Shown here: in pieces, positions 22,366 through 30,970 of the stretch | How positions within the stretch are numbered: position 1 is the stretch's first letter | Layout: the number at the start of each line of letters is the position of its first letter | NCBI RefSeq assembly: GCF_030372065.1 | Contig: NZ_JAUDEA010000017.1 | Coordinates: forward strand, 1 to 36,542 | DNA: 36,542 nt | Direction: 5' to 3' | Source of the DNA: Thermophilibacter provencensis | GTDB lineage: Bacteria > Actinomycetota > Coriobacteriia > Coriobacteriales > Atopobiaceae | Position numbers and translations under genes: made by a program | Notes under the pieces: generated by a model | What the model saw: the letters and a program-made list of their open reading frames with translations, nothing else | The model's database searches: none | What the model was told of the DNA's origin: nothing

Positions 22366-25300
22366 CTAGGCGAGAAGGACCGTCGGCCCCCATCGCACCT
22401 CAAACGCGTAGCGGGCCACGAGCGGCTCGCCGGGAGCATCGGGGTCGTCGCGCTCAACGCACACGAAGGCGCACTCCACCTGCTCAAACCCCTCGCGGAG
22501 AAGAACCCCGGCATAGAACTCCGCCTGCATCGCGTGGCGAGCACGGACCTCCTCAGGCGAGAGGCCAGCGTCGCCGGTCTTGTAATCGACCACGAGTACG
22601 CGCTTCCCTGCCCCATCCGTGCAGAGCAGGTCCATCGCGCCCTCGAGATAGTCCCCGTGCGGGGAGTCCACGCGCTGGAAGAACGGAACCTCGGCGCGCA
22701 CGACGGGCCAGGAGAGCGCCTCGGCGCGCACGGACGAGCGCTCCCAGCGCGAGAGCGCCGCGCGAAGGCGCCGCTCGGCGCGCTCGGACAGGTTCCAGCG
22801 CCGCACCTGAGCGGCCACGCGGCGCTCGTCCGCCGCGCGCCCGGACTCCACCATCGCCTGGGCGAGCTCGTGAAAGGCCGAGCCCAGGTTGGTCGCGCGA
22901 TCGGCGTCCTGGGTCTCGGGCGCGCCAGAAGCCTCGGCCTCGCGCTGCGCGCGCGTCGGCGCAGGCGGCGCGGACGTGACACCTGGCTCTGACGTCAGTG
23001 TCATGTAGACGCTCGAGTAGCTGAAGACGCCATCGCGGGCGCGCCAGGTGCTTGGGGAGACGGGGCGCGCATGCTGGTCCGGCTCGTAGAGGTCAAAGGA
23101 CGCGTGGGGCGCCTCGGGGCCGTCCGGCGCACCCAGACGCACGACCTCGGCGGGGTCTGCGGGGAGCTCGCCGTCAAACCCGGCAAGCGTGCCGGCGGAA
23201 TCGGCCGTCACGCACTTCTCGGCACCACGGCCCTGATCCTCAACGACCACGCAGCGCAGACGTGCCGGCTCGGTGCCACCGTAGTCGACCTCACGCGTGC
23301 CAGGGGCGGCCTCCCACGCTCCGTCCGAGAGCGCGTCGAGCGTGGACGCCGCAAGCGCGGAGCAGACCCCCTCCTTGCCCGAGGCCCCCGCCACGCCCAC
23401 GACGAGCGCCTCGCGAGCGCGCGTGAGCGCAACGTAGAGCAGGCGGGCGCGCTCCTGCGCCTCCGCCTCGTCGTCCAGCGCGCGCAGGGCGAGGTAGCGC
23501 GCGGCAAGCGGCATCTCGGCGGACTTGTCCGCGCTCTCCTCGAGCTCCTCGGGGTCCACGTCGGCAAGCTTTGGGGCCTCCTTGGGACGCAGCACGAAGC
23601 GCTTCTCCCCGCCAAGCGTCCCCACGGCAACCTGGGCGTCCGAGCGCGGGTTGCCCCAGCACTCGGCAACGGCGCAGACGCCAAACTCGAGACCCTTGGA
23701 GGCGTGCACCGTCATCACGCGCACCGTGCCGCCACCCGTGCCCTCGTCGCCGGCAAGGGACGCCGGGGGCACCTTGGCAGCTGCGAGCCAGAGGTCAAAC
23801 TCCGTGGCGGCCCGTGCCGCGCCAAGGCCGAGCTCGGCGGTCAGCTCCCGCACATAGCGCACGGCGGCGAGCACGTTGGCGGCGCGGGCGAGCCCCTCGG
23901 CCCCTCCCGCCTCGAGCCGCGCGAGCCAGCCGGAGTCACGCACCGCGTCCGCGCAGACGTCGGCCACCGGCCGCCAGCGAACCTCCTCGAGCGCGCGGGA
24001 GATGACCTCGTGCGCCACGCGCAGGCGCGCGGAGGGCTCACGGTCACGGTAGAACGTCATGTCCGCAAGGCCACGGTCGATGGGGCGCTTGGTGGGCGCG
24101 TCGAGCTTCTCCTGGGCACGCGTGCCCAGCTCGCAGAAGTCGTTCGCGTCAAGGCCGAACATCTCGCTCGCGAGCAGCGGGAAGAGGCCGGACTGCGTGT
24201 CCGCAGGGTTTGCCAGCGTGTGAAGCAGCGCGCGAACGACCTTGACCTCCTCCGTGGAGGTAAAGGTGGAACCGCCCGTGACCACGCACTCCATGCCGCG
24301 CGCGCGGATGGCGTCGATGTAGAGGTCGGCGTGGGTCGTCACGCCAAGCAGGAGCGCCATGTCGCCCGGGCGCTCCCCGGCGTCGCGATACCACGCGAGG
24401 GCGTCTGCCACCTGGGCCGCCATCGTGGCCGTCTGATGGCGGCTCGCACGTCCGGCGCGGCCCTTTCCGGCGCAGACCTCAATGTCAATGCGCGGCAGCT
24501 CACGGGCATGATAGCCATCGCGGCGCGCCGGGTTGGCGTCAAGGTGCATGAACGCGGGCATCGTCCCACGGGCCGGCCCGTCTCCGCCGGTGCAGACGCG
24601 CTCCACGAGGGAGAGCACGTCGGCGTGGCTGCGGTAGTTGGTGTCGAGCCTGACCACGTTCTTCTCGCTGACCTGGGAGCCGCGGCCCCTGAAGACGCTC
24701 ACGTCCGCCCCGCGAAAGCGGTAGATGGACTGCTGGGCGTCACCCACGGTGCAGAGGTGGCGCGCGTCCTCTCCGGCGAGAAGCCCGATGAGCTCGAGCT
24801 GCATCTCGTCGGTGTCCTGGAACTCGTCGACCATCACGAGGCGGAAGCGCCCGGCATAGGCGCGGCGCACCTCCTCGTTGTCGCGCACGGCGAGAAGCGC
24901 GAGGCGCACGAGGTCGTCGTTGTCGAGGCAGCTCTCTTCGCGCTTGATCTGGGTGTAGCGCTCGTCCACCCGTCGCGCGAGCTCGAGGAGCGCGCCCGCG
25001 AGCGGGGCCACGCGAGCGAAGGAGACCTCGGCGCGCGCGAGCGCAAGGGCAGACTTTGCGGCGGACACGGCCTCCTTGAGCTTGCCGCGCGCCTGCGGGA
25101 GCTCGATGCCCTCGAGCGCTGCCCCCACGCGCTCGGGCGTCCGCTCGCGCGCGTCCAGCCCCTCGAGGCCGCGCAGCGCCTCCAACGCCGGCGCGACCTT
25201 CTCGGCGGCGGCCTTCGTGAGCCGCTCCGCCCCCAGCTCCTCCATGCGCATCGTGAGGTCCCGCACGGCCTGGGCCACCGAGTCGCGCGGCGCGCCCGCG

Positions 25301-25938
25301 GGCAGGAGGGCATCCACGCCCCCCGAGAGCGAGCGGCCCTCGCCCACAAGGCGGGAGACGATGCCCATGGCGCCCGTGTAGCCGCTCTGCGGGGAGTAGG
25401 TGCCAAGGTCAAACTCTGCCAGGGCGGGGGCAAACGCCTCGTCGGAGCGGGCGGCGCGCATGACCTCGTCCATGGCGCGGTCAAAGAGCGCCGCCTGGCG
25501 CGCGTCCGCAACGACGTCAAACGCCGGGTCGAGTCCCAGGTCCAGCGCATGACGCGAGAGAATGCGGCGGCACATGCCATGGATGGTCGAGATCCACGCC
25601 TCGTCGACGGCGAGCGCCGCCTCCCCCATGTGCGCGCGGCGCAGCGTCGTGCGGACGCGCTCCTTGATCTCGCGCGCGGCGGCCTCGGTGAACGTGATCA
25701 CGAGGACCTGGTCGAGGCTCTCGAGGAAGGGCTCGCCATCCGTGCCCGAGCCCGGGGAGAGCGCCCAGGCGATGCGCTGCGTGAGGGTGAAGGTCTTGCC
25801 GGACCCCGCGCCCGCCTCCACAAAGAGGGGCTCGTCGAGGGTCTCGGCGATCTTGCGCTGGCGGTCGTTGAGACCGGAGAGGTCAATAGTGGGCACCAGG
25901 TCGCGCGCGGCGGGCTGCCCGTGGCTCTTCTCGCTCAC
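22366..25938 (-). CDS. addA: ATP-dependent helicase/nuclease subunit A
   Basis: AddA of 1190 residues, the UvrD-like 3'-5' helicase and nuclease subunit of the AddAB double-strand-break resection complex. Walker A GAGSGKT is at 43-49, motif Ia follows as VITFTEAAAREIKERV, motif II is DEFQDTDE (371-378), motif III is GDAQQSIYRFRGA, and motif VI contains VALTRAREALVV. The C-terminal PD-(D/E)XK nuclease has YLEGAMDLL and VVDYKTG (Asp1118-Tyr-Lys1120). Its ATG overlaps the addB stop by four bases. All ATPase and nuclease signatures appear intact. Confidence 0.96.
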   Translation of the reverse strand: MSEKSHGQPAARDLVPTIDLSGLNDRQRKIAETLDEPLFVEAGAGSGKTFTLTQRIAWALSPGSGTDGEPFLESLDQVLVITFTEAAAREIKERVRTTLRRAHMGEAALAVDEAWISTIHGMCRRILSRHALDLGLDPAFDVVADARQAALFDRAMDEVMRAARSDEAFAPALAEFDLGTYSPQSGYTGAMGIVSRLVGEGRSLSGGVDALLPAGAPRDSVAQAVRDLTMRMEELGAERLTKAAAEKVAPALEALRGLEGLDARERTPERVGAALEGIELPQARGKLKEAVSAAKSALALARAEVSFARVAPLAGALLELARRVDERYTQIKREESCLDNDDLVRLALLAVRDNEEVRRAYAGRFRLVMVDEFQDTDEMQLELIGLLAGEDARHLCTVGDAQQSIYRFRGADVSVFRGRGSQVSEKNVVRLDTNYRSHADVLSLVERVCTGGDGPARGTMPAFMHLDANPARRDGYHARELPRIDIEVCAGKGRAGRASRHQTATMAAQVADALAWYRDAGERPGDMALLLGVTTHADLYIDAIRARGMECVVTGGSTFTSTEEVKVVRALLHTLANPADTQSGLFPLLASEMFGLDANDFCELGTRAQEKLDAPTKRPIDRGLADMTFYRDREPSARLRVAHEVISRALEEVRWRPVADVCADAVRDSGWLARLEAGGAEGLARAANVLAAVRYVRELTAELGLGAARAATEFDLWLAAAKVPPASLAGDEGTGGGTVRVMTVHASKGLEFGVCAVAECWGNPRSDAQVAVGTLGGEKRFVLRPKEAPKLADVDPEELEESADKSAEMPLAARYLALRALDDEAEAQERARLLYVALTRAREALVVGVAGASGKEGVCSALAASTLDALSDGAWEAAPGTREVDYGGTEPARLRCVVVEDQGRGAEKCVTADSAGTLAGFDGELPADPAEVVRLGAPDGPEAPHASFDLYEPDQHARPVSPSTWRARDGVFSYSSVYMTLTSEPGVTSAPPAPTRAQREAEASGAPETQDADRATNLGSAFHELAQAMVESGRAADERRVAAQVRRWNLSERAERRLRAALSRWERSSVRAEALSWPVVRAEVPFFQRVDSPHGDYLEGAMDLLCTDGAGKRVLVVDYKTGDAGLSPEEVRARHAMQAEFYAGVLLREGFEQVECAFVCVERDDPDAPGEPLVARYAFEVRWGPTVLLA

Positions 25939-28900
25939 TTGCGGATCCTCCTCTCGCAGTTGAGGACCGGGCAGAAGAGGCAGGCGTCCGCGTCGAGCGG
26001 CGCGGCCTCGATGTCTCCGGCCAGCATGCGCTCGATGCGACCGGCGATGGCCTCCTCGCAGGCGTCGAGAAGGGCCTCCATTCCCCGCTCGTCCGCGCGG
26101 CCGAAGGCCTCCTCGCGCGGCACGCTCACGCGCGCGAGGCGAGACGACGACGGCATGCGGAACCCAAAGACGTTGTCCACGAGGTTCTCGTCAACGGCGC
26201 CGGCGAGCGCGTGGGCGCCCTTGGTGCAGAGGTAGACGGCGCCCCTGACCGTGAGCTGCGGAAACGCACGACGCACCACCTGGGCGTAGATGAGCGACTG
26301 CACGCGGCGCGGCACCACCGGGGCGTCGGGAGCAAAGCCCTCCTTGGGGATGACGTCGTACTCGCCCGCAAAGCCGATGTCAGACTTGTGCTTGTAGTCG
26401 ATCACCACGGCCTGGCCGTGCGCGTCCACGTCGATGCGGTCTACCGTGCCCGTGAGGCGCACGCCGGCATACGTGACCTCCTCGCCACCGCGGCCGAACG
26501 CCCACTCAAAGAAGCGCGGCTCAAAGCCGGTGAGCATCTCGGACTCAAAGTCGAGCAGCGTCGAGAGGTCCCTCCTCAGGCCGCGCAGCTGCCCCATCTG
26601 CTGCGCGCTGTGGGGCACGAGCGCCTGCGGGAGGGGGCGACGGCCGCGCTCGAGCTGGTACTGGTGAGAGAGGTGGGCGTCAAACTCCTCCTCCAGGACG
26701 AGGCGCGCCTCCTCGAGCGCCGCGGCCTCCGCGACTGAGGAGCCGGCAAGGCGCGCCTCGGGGCGCTCCTGGGCCCACGCCGCAAGCGCGTCGACGCGCT
26801 CGCGATAGGCGGCCTGCTGCATGGCGTCACACCGGGCGGAGCGCATGTCCTCGAGCTCATGGGTGCCCAGCGCGCGCTCGGCCGCACGGGCGAGAAGCTC
26901 GCGGCGCGTGACCTCAAGCACGCGGTGGGCAAACGTTCCCATCTCCGCCCCCGTGAAGCCGGCGTCAGCGTCCCGGAGCCGAAGGCGCCGCAGGCTGAAC
27001 CACTTGTACGGGCACTCGAGGTAGGACTCGATCTGCGAGGCGGAGAGAAGCGGCAGGGAGTCCTCGGCAAGGACGCCCTCAGGCGGCGGCGAGACGCACG
27101 CGCGCTCGGCGGCGTCGATGCGGCCGGCCGGCGCGGGGTCATCGCTTCCCCGCCACGCCGCGCGGGAACCAAGGGAGGAGGCGTTCTCGCTGAGCGCGGT
27201 CTCCGTGCGCGAGCGCACGCCCTTCTCGCCAAACGTGGCGAGAAGGTCCTCGAAGGAGCAGTCCGCCTCGAGGCCGTAGCAGGCGAGAAGCTCGCTCAGC
27301 ATGACCGAGGGGTAGCGGACCTTCCCGTCCGCCCCAAAGAGGGTCCTCTCGAGCACGAGCTCCTCGCGCGGGACCCGAACGATGGACGAGAACTCCGCGC
27401 GGGCGGCGTCCATGGTCCGCTCCGGCCCCTCCACGCCAAAGGCGGCGAGCAACGCCGAGCGCACTTCGTCTGCGGTACCAACCGGAGACTCCGTGGAGGA
27501 CTGGCCAAGCATGAGGACCGCATCCGTGGAGCGCGGCGCCATCTGGGACGCCACCCGCGGGGACACAATGCGCACAAGGGGGCCACCCTCCGGCGAGCCT
27601 GTCTGGAGCCGCAGCGCCACTCGCGTGCGCGCGAAGGCGTCGACGGCAATGCGCACCAGCTCAGAGAGGGCAATCGAGCGCTCCTGCGCAGGGTCTGCCG
27701 TGAGGCCGAGCTCCTTGAGGCTCTTGGCGACGTCGAGCGCGGCGGAAAGGGCGGCCACCGCCTCGACGGCCTCCGGGGCGTCCGCGTCCTCGCCCTGCAC
27801 ATAGGGCGCAAACAGCTTGGAGGCGGCAGACCCCAGCCTGCCGCGCAGGAGCTCGCGCACCGCGGTCGCAACCTCGGGGGAGACGTCCTTGGTCGACCGG
27901 AGCTGCTCGAGCACCGCCGCGGGCGTGAGCAGGCGATTGCCGCGCCACGTTGCGTCAAGGCGGCGCGCCTGAGCGCCGTCCAGGTGCGAGACACGCGAGA
28001 GCAGGAAGTCGGAGAGCTCACGCGGCGGCCACCAGGACATGTCCGCAAGCTTCACGCGGACCGTCCCGGCGCGCGGGGCGTCCGGAACCGCCTCGTCTGC
28101 GGGCCAGCGCTCGGCAAGGTCGCTGAGCCGTGCCACCGCCTGGATGAGCTCAAGGTAGGCGCGGGCGCACTCGAGCTCGGCAAACGGCACGGGGAGCTGC
28201 GCGCGGACGGATGCCCCCCGCGGCGGAAGGCGCCTCGAGAGCTCGCGCCACGCGGCAGCGGGATCGGGGGCAACCACGACCACCTCGCGCGCGCCCCGCT
28301 TGGCGAGCGCGATGACCTCCTCGCACACGAGCTCGGGCTCGGCCGAGGGCCCCGCCGGAAGGAGCAGGCTCACGGCACCCGTTGGCGCCACGACGCCGGA
28401 GTCCGCACAGAAGAGCGCGCCGAGAAGGGCCGTGAGCTCGGGCGCTCGGTCATCGGGCGTGGGGGGCTCGGCGGCCGTGCCCGTGACGGAGCGCGGCTCA
28501 ACGCCCTTCCGGGCGGCACGGTCGAGGAGCTGGGAGCGCAGGGAACGCGCGAGCGCCGAGGCGGGGTCCCCCGCGTCACGCACCACGCAGCAGACGTCAT
28601 GGGTCGCGGCGAGCCCGCACACGAGCTCCTGCTCAGCTCGGGACATCTTGGTAAACCCGGCGCAGGTCACAGGGGGCATCTCAACGCCCTCGGCATCGAG
28701 CAGCCCGGGAAGCGCCGCCATGGCCTCGCACGGCTCAACGAGCCCGTGGGCCCGGAGCTCCTCGGCATAGGGGGCGGCAAGCGAGACCAGCTCGCGCTCG
28801 GCCTCCGTCACGCCCTCCGGCACCGTCGCCCCCAGAAGCCAGGGCAGGCCCACGCGCATCATGTCCGCGAGCAGCGCGACCGTACCCGGCGTGACCGAGA

Positions 28901-29213
28901 GGCGCGCGCCCGGCCGCCACGCGGCGCGGGAGAGCACGCGGCGGGCAAGCACGTCGCGCGAGGTGGCGTCAACGAAGCGCCGGCCGTCCCCCCAGACCTC
29001 CCAGCGCTCCTGCGCCCAGGCCAGGGGCGTGGTCACCGTGACCCCAACCGAGGGCCCCTCCGCCGCGAGCGCGCGCTGCGCGTCGAGGGCCTGGGCAAAC
29101 GATGGGACGAGCAGCACGGCGCGCCCGCAGCCCCCGAGGCCCGCGCGCAGGCGCGCGGCCACCTCAGGGCAGACGAGGCGCTCATCTGTGGTTGTCATGA
29201 GGTCGAGCGACAT
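25935..29213 (-). CDS. addB: ATP-dependent helicase/nuclease subunit B
   Basis: AddB of 1092 residues from ATG 29213, which has GGAGAGG ahead; the frame is open 20 codons earlier. The C-terminal RecB-type nuclease is intact, with LTGTVDRIDVD and VIDYKHK (Asp939-Tyr-Lys941). The iron-sulfur staple is complete: Cys734 in YLECPYKWF, then Cys1078, Cys1081 and Cys1086 in ACLFCPVLNCERR. The N-terminal Walker A of the B. subtilis protein (GxxGxGKT) is not recognisable here; the corresponding stretch reads AGLGGCGRAVLLVPSF. It is followed directly by addA and lies 60 bases after the TrpR-like gene. Confidence 0.94.
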   Translation of the reverse strand: MSLDLMTTTDERLVCPEVAARLRAGLGGCGRAVLLVPSFAQALDAQRALAAEGPSVGVTVTTPLAWAQERWEVWGDGRRFVDATSRDVLARRVLSRAAWRPGARLSVTPGTVALLADMMRVGLPWLLGATVPEGVTEAERELVSLAAPYAEELRAHGLVEPCEAMAALPGLLDAEGVEMPPVTCAGFTKMSRAEQELVCGLAATHDVCCVVRDAGDPASALARSLRSQLLDRAARKGVEPRSVTGTAAEPPTPDDRAPELTALLGALFCADSGVVAPTGAVSLLLPAGPSAEPELVCEEVIALAKRGAREVVVVAPDPAAAWRELSRRLPPRGASVRAQLPVPFAELECARAYLELIQAVARLSDLAERWPADEAVPDAPRAGTVRVKLADMSWWPPRELSDFLLSRVSHLDGAQARRLDATWRGNRLLTPAAVLEQLRSTKDVSPEVATAVRELLRGRLGSAASKLFAPYVQGEDADAPEAVEAVAALSAALDVAKSLKELGLTADPAQERSIALSELVRIAVDAFARTRVALRLQTGSPEGGPLVRIVSPRVASQMAPRSTDAVLMLGQSSTESPVGTADEVRSALLAAFGVEGPERTMDAARAEFSSIVRVPREELVLERTLFGADGKVRYPSVMLSELLACYGLEADCSFEDLLATFGEKGVRSRTETALSENASSLGSRAAWRGSDDPAPAGRIDAAERACVSPPPEGVLAEDSLPLLSASQIESYLECPYKWFSLRRLRLRDADAGFTGAEMGTFAHRVLEVTRRELLARAAERALGTHELEDMRSARCDAMQQAAYRERVDALAAWAQERPEARLAGSSVAEAAALEEARLVLEEEFDAHLSHQYQLERGRRPLPQALVPHSAQQMGQLRGLRRDLSTLLDFESEMLTGFEPRFFEWAFGRGGEEVTYAGVRLTGTVDRIDVDAHGQAVVIDYKHKSDIGFAGEYDVIPKEGFAPDAPVVPRRVQSLIYAQVVRRAFPQLTVRGAVYLCTKGAHALAGAVDENLVDNVFGFRMPSSSRLARVSVPREEAFGRADERGMEALLDACEEAIAGRIERMLAGDIEAAPLDADACLFCPVLNCERRIRK

Positions 29214-29273
29214 GGGTTCCTCTCCGCGCGAGGTTCTTCTCGCCAGAAATCCTACCGCAGTCACCGGACACAA

Positions 29274-29582
29274 TCACACGGAACGGCTGCCGCGCTCCTC
29301 CAGGCGGTCGAGCACCATGCGGTACCCGCCGGCCTCGCCGTTCAGGCACTTGGAGACGCGGCTCACCGTTGTGGACGAGGCACCGGTGGTGCGCGAGACG
29401 TCCACGTAGGACGCGCCGGCGGCGAGCATGCGCGCCACCTCGAGACGCTGGGAGAGGTCCTCGATCTCGCGCGTGGTGCAGAGGTCGAGGAGCAGCGCCC
29501 TCGCCTCGTCGGGCGTCCTCACGCAGACGAGCGCCCCGAGGAGCCTCTCGAGTCCCTTGTCCTTCTCGTCCGCAGCGGACAT
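29274..29582 (-). CDS. TrpR/YerC-YecD family DNA-binding protein
   Basis: 102-residue protein of the YerC/YecD branch of the TrpR superfamily. It shows LLDLCTTREIEDLSQRLEVARML, then a helix-turn-helix in GASYVDVSRTTGASSTTVSRVSKCLNG and GGYRMVL. In characterised cases this fold binds palindromic operators, and YerC-type proteins are mostly of unknown target. The ATG has GGGAGG before it. It precedes addBA on the same strand, and an ACTTTA-N6-TAAAGT palindrome lies just upstream in the divergent gap with the HAD gene, suggesting autoregulation. Confidence 0.88.
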   Translation of the reverse strand: MSAADEKDKGLERLLGALVCVRTPDEARALLLDLCTTREIEDLSQRLEVARMLAAGASYVDVSRTTGASSTTVSRVSKCLNGEAGGYRMVLDRLEERGSRSV

Positions 29583-29616
29583 GCGCGCCTCCCGTCATCG
29601 CTCTCATCGACCAGAT

Positions 29617-29634
29617 ACTTTAGCCCATTAAAGT
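29617..29634. promoter_or_regulatory. Palindrome upstream of the TrpR-like gene
   Basis: ACTTTA (29617-29622) and TAAAGT (29629-29634) are perfect six-base inverted arms separated by six bases, in an AT-rich patch between the divergent yerC-like and HAD genes. Size and symmetry are like a TrpR-type operator. Confidence 0.45.
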
Positions 29635-29656
29635 GGCCGCGCGCCACCCCACCCGC

Positions 29657-29662
29657 TAGAAT
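29657..29662 (+). promoter_or_regulatory. Possible -10 element of the HAD gene
   Basis: TAGAAT (5/6) lies 31 bases before the HAD start codon. No convincing -35 hexamer is at the right distance. Confidence 0.3.
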
Positions 29663-29692
29663 TGTTGCGTCATCACAACGCTGGGAGGTACC

Positions 29693-30523
29693 ATGCTGGA
29701 CTTTGAGGAAGACACCCGCCTTTCCGACATCCGCGTCGTGGCGTGCGACATGGACTGCACGCTGCTCGCCGATGACAAATCCATGCCGGAGGGCATGCCC
29801 GGGCGCATCGAGGCGCTCAATGACGCGGGCGTCACGTTTGCCGCCGCCAGCGGGCGCCCCCTCTACACCCTGACCGGCATGTTTGCCGGCCTTGAGGACA
29901 AGATGGCCTTCATCTCGGACAACGGCGCGGCGGTGGTGTGCCGTGGCGAGGTCGTGTTCAAGAGCCTCATCGACCCCCAGGTTGTCCAGGAGCTCACCGA
30001 GTTCACGCTGGGGCGCAACCTCGGCATCCCCACGGTCTGCGGGCTCAACACGTGCTACGTGCGCTCGTGCGACCGCCAGTACGACGAGTTCTTCCGCACC
30101 TTCTACTACGACATCACCTACGTTGACTCCCTCGACCACCTTGACGCGGAGATCAACAAGTACACGCTCTTCATGCCCGAGGCCAACGCCGTCCCCGTGT
30201 GCGCCGAGGTCTTCTCGCCCGCCTTTGGCGAGCGCCTCTCCGTCACCTGCGGCGGCGCGGTGTGGATCGACATGATGAACTACGGGGTGGACAAGGGCGC
30301 GGGCCTCGCTCGGCTTTGCGAGCACCTGGGCGTGGCGGCAGAGGACGCCGCTGCCTTTGGCGACACGGACAACGACGTCCAGATGCTCGAGTGGGCGCAT
30401 CACAGCTACCTCATGGCCAACGCCGAGAAGCGCATGGAGCCGCACGCCCGCTTCCGCGCGCCCTCCAACAACGACCGCGGCGTGGCCGTGGTGGTCGACC
30501 GCATCCTCGCGTCCCACCGCTAA
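29693..30523 (+). CDS. HAD-superfamily (Cof-type) hydrolase
   Basis: Cof/YidA-type HAD phosphatase of 276 residues, with a C2B cap. Motif I is ACDMDCTLL (Asp19, Asp21), motif II AAASGRP (Ser53), motif III the lysine in GVDKGAGLARL, and motif IV AFGDTDND. In motif I the usual glycine after the second aspartate (DxDGT) is a cysteine, so the core reads DMDCT. The four catalytic positions are otherwise present. Members dephosphorylate sugar phosphates, flavin or pyridoxal phosphate; the substrate is not predictable. The ATG has GGGAGG seven bases ahead. Confidence 0.9.
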   Translation: MLDFEEDTRLSDIRVVACDMDCTLLADDKSMPEGMPGRIEALNDAGVTFAAASGRPLYTLTGMFAGLEDKMAFISDNGAAVVCRGEVVFKSLIDPQVVQELTEFTLGRNLGIPTVCGLNTCYVRSCDRQYDEFFRTFYYDITYVDSLDHLDAEINKYTLFMPEANAVPVCAEVFSPAFGERLSVTCGGAVWIDMMNYGVDKGAGLARLCEHLGVAAEDAAAFGDTDNDVQMLEWAHHSYLMANAEKRMEPHARFRAPSNNDRGVAVVVDRILASHR

Positions 30524-30540
30524 CCCAACGCGTCCTCGCC

Positions 30541-30567
30541 CACTTTGTACCGGGTACATTTTGGACA
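30541..30567. repeat. GTACCGGGTAC dispersed palindrome, copy 2
   Basis: Matches 3641-3667 at 24 of 27 bases. It lies between the HAD gene stop and the small membrane protein gene, 25 bases before that gene's start. Because both copies are intergenic and symmetric, a protein-binding site or a REP-type element are both possible. Confidence 0.6.
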
Positions 30568-30592
30568 CGGGCACTACGTCAAGGAGGTTCCC

Positions 30593-30955
30593 ATGAGCTT
30601 TGTCGCACGCTGGGTCACGGCCACCATCGCCTGCGCCGCCGCCATCTGGCTTGTTCCCGGCATCGTGCCGGTGGGCGGAACCTGGGTGGGCGCCGTCTTC
30701 TGCGCGCTCGTGCTTGCCCTGCTCAACGCCACCATCAAGCCACTCCTGCAGGTGCTCGCGCTGCCGGTTACCCTGCTCACGCTCGGCATCTTCTACGTGG
30801 TGGTGAACGCCTTTGTGCTCGAGCTCGCAAGCTGGCTCTCCCGCAACATCTTCCACGCGGGCATTGCCATCGACTCGCTCGGCTCGGCCATCCTGGGCGC
30901 CATCATCATCTCACTTGTGAGCTCGGTCGTGGGTGGCATCATCGGGGACGAGTAG
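30593..30955 (+). CDS. Small membrane protein, YvlD/phage-holin-4-like family
   Basis: 120 residues with four hydrophobic segments (about 7-24, 28-50, 54-77 and 92-116). It carries the family's conserved NATIKPLLQVLALPVTLLTLG stretch after the second helix. Such YvlD-like proteins are named for resemblance to phage holins, but there are no other phage genes here, so this is a chromosomal envelope protein of unknown role. ATG 30593 has AAGGAGG at ideal spacing. It converges with the DUF2974 gene 15 bases away. Confidence 0.85.
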   Translation: MSFVARWVTATIACAAAIWLVPGIVPVGGTWVGAVFCALVLALLNATIKPLLQVLALPVTLLTLGIFYVVVNAFVLELASWLSRNIFHAGIAIDSLGSAILGAIIISLVSSVVGGIIGDE

Positions 30956-30970
30956 CGCACCCGCCCGAAC

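Noticed and set aside
23071..26235. About 1050-codon open frame opposite addA/addB
   Set aside because: Shadow of addA; composition-driven, no domain and no sensible ribosome site.
26859..29873. About 1000-codon open frame opposite addB, running into the HAD gene
   Set aside because: Antisense shadow, Arg/Gly/His-rich and without motifs; overlaps three supported genes.
30593..30955. Phage origin for the holin-like membrane protein
   Set aside because: No endolysin, structural or integrase genes nearby; the YvlD-like family is chromosomal and widespread.
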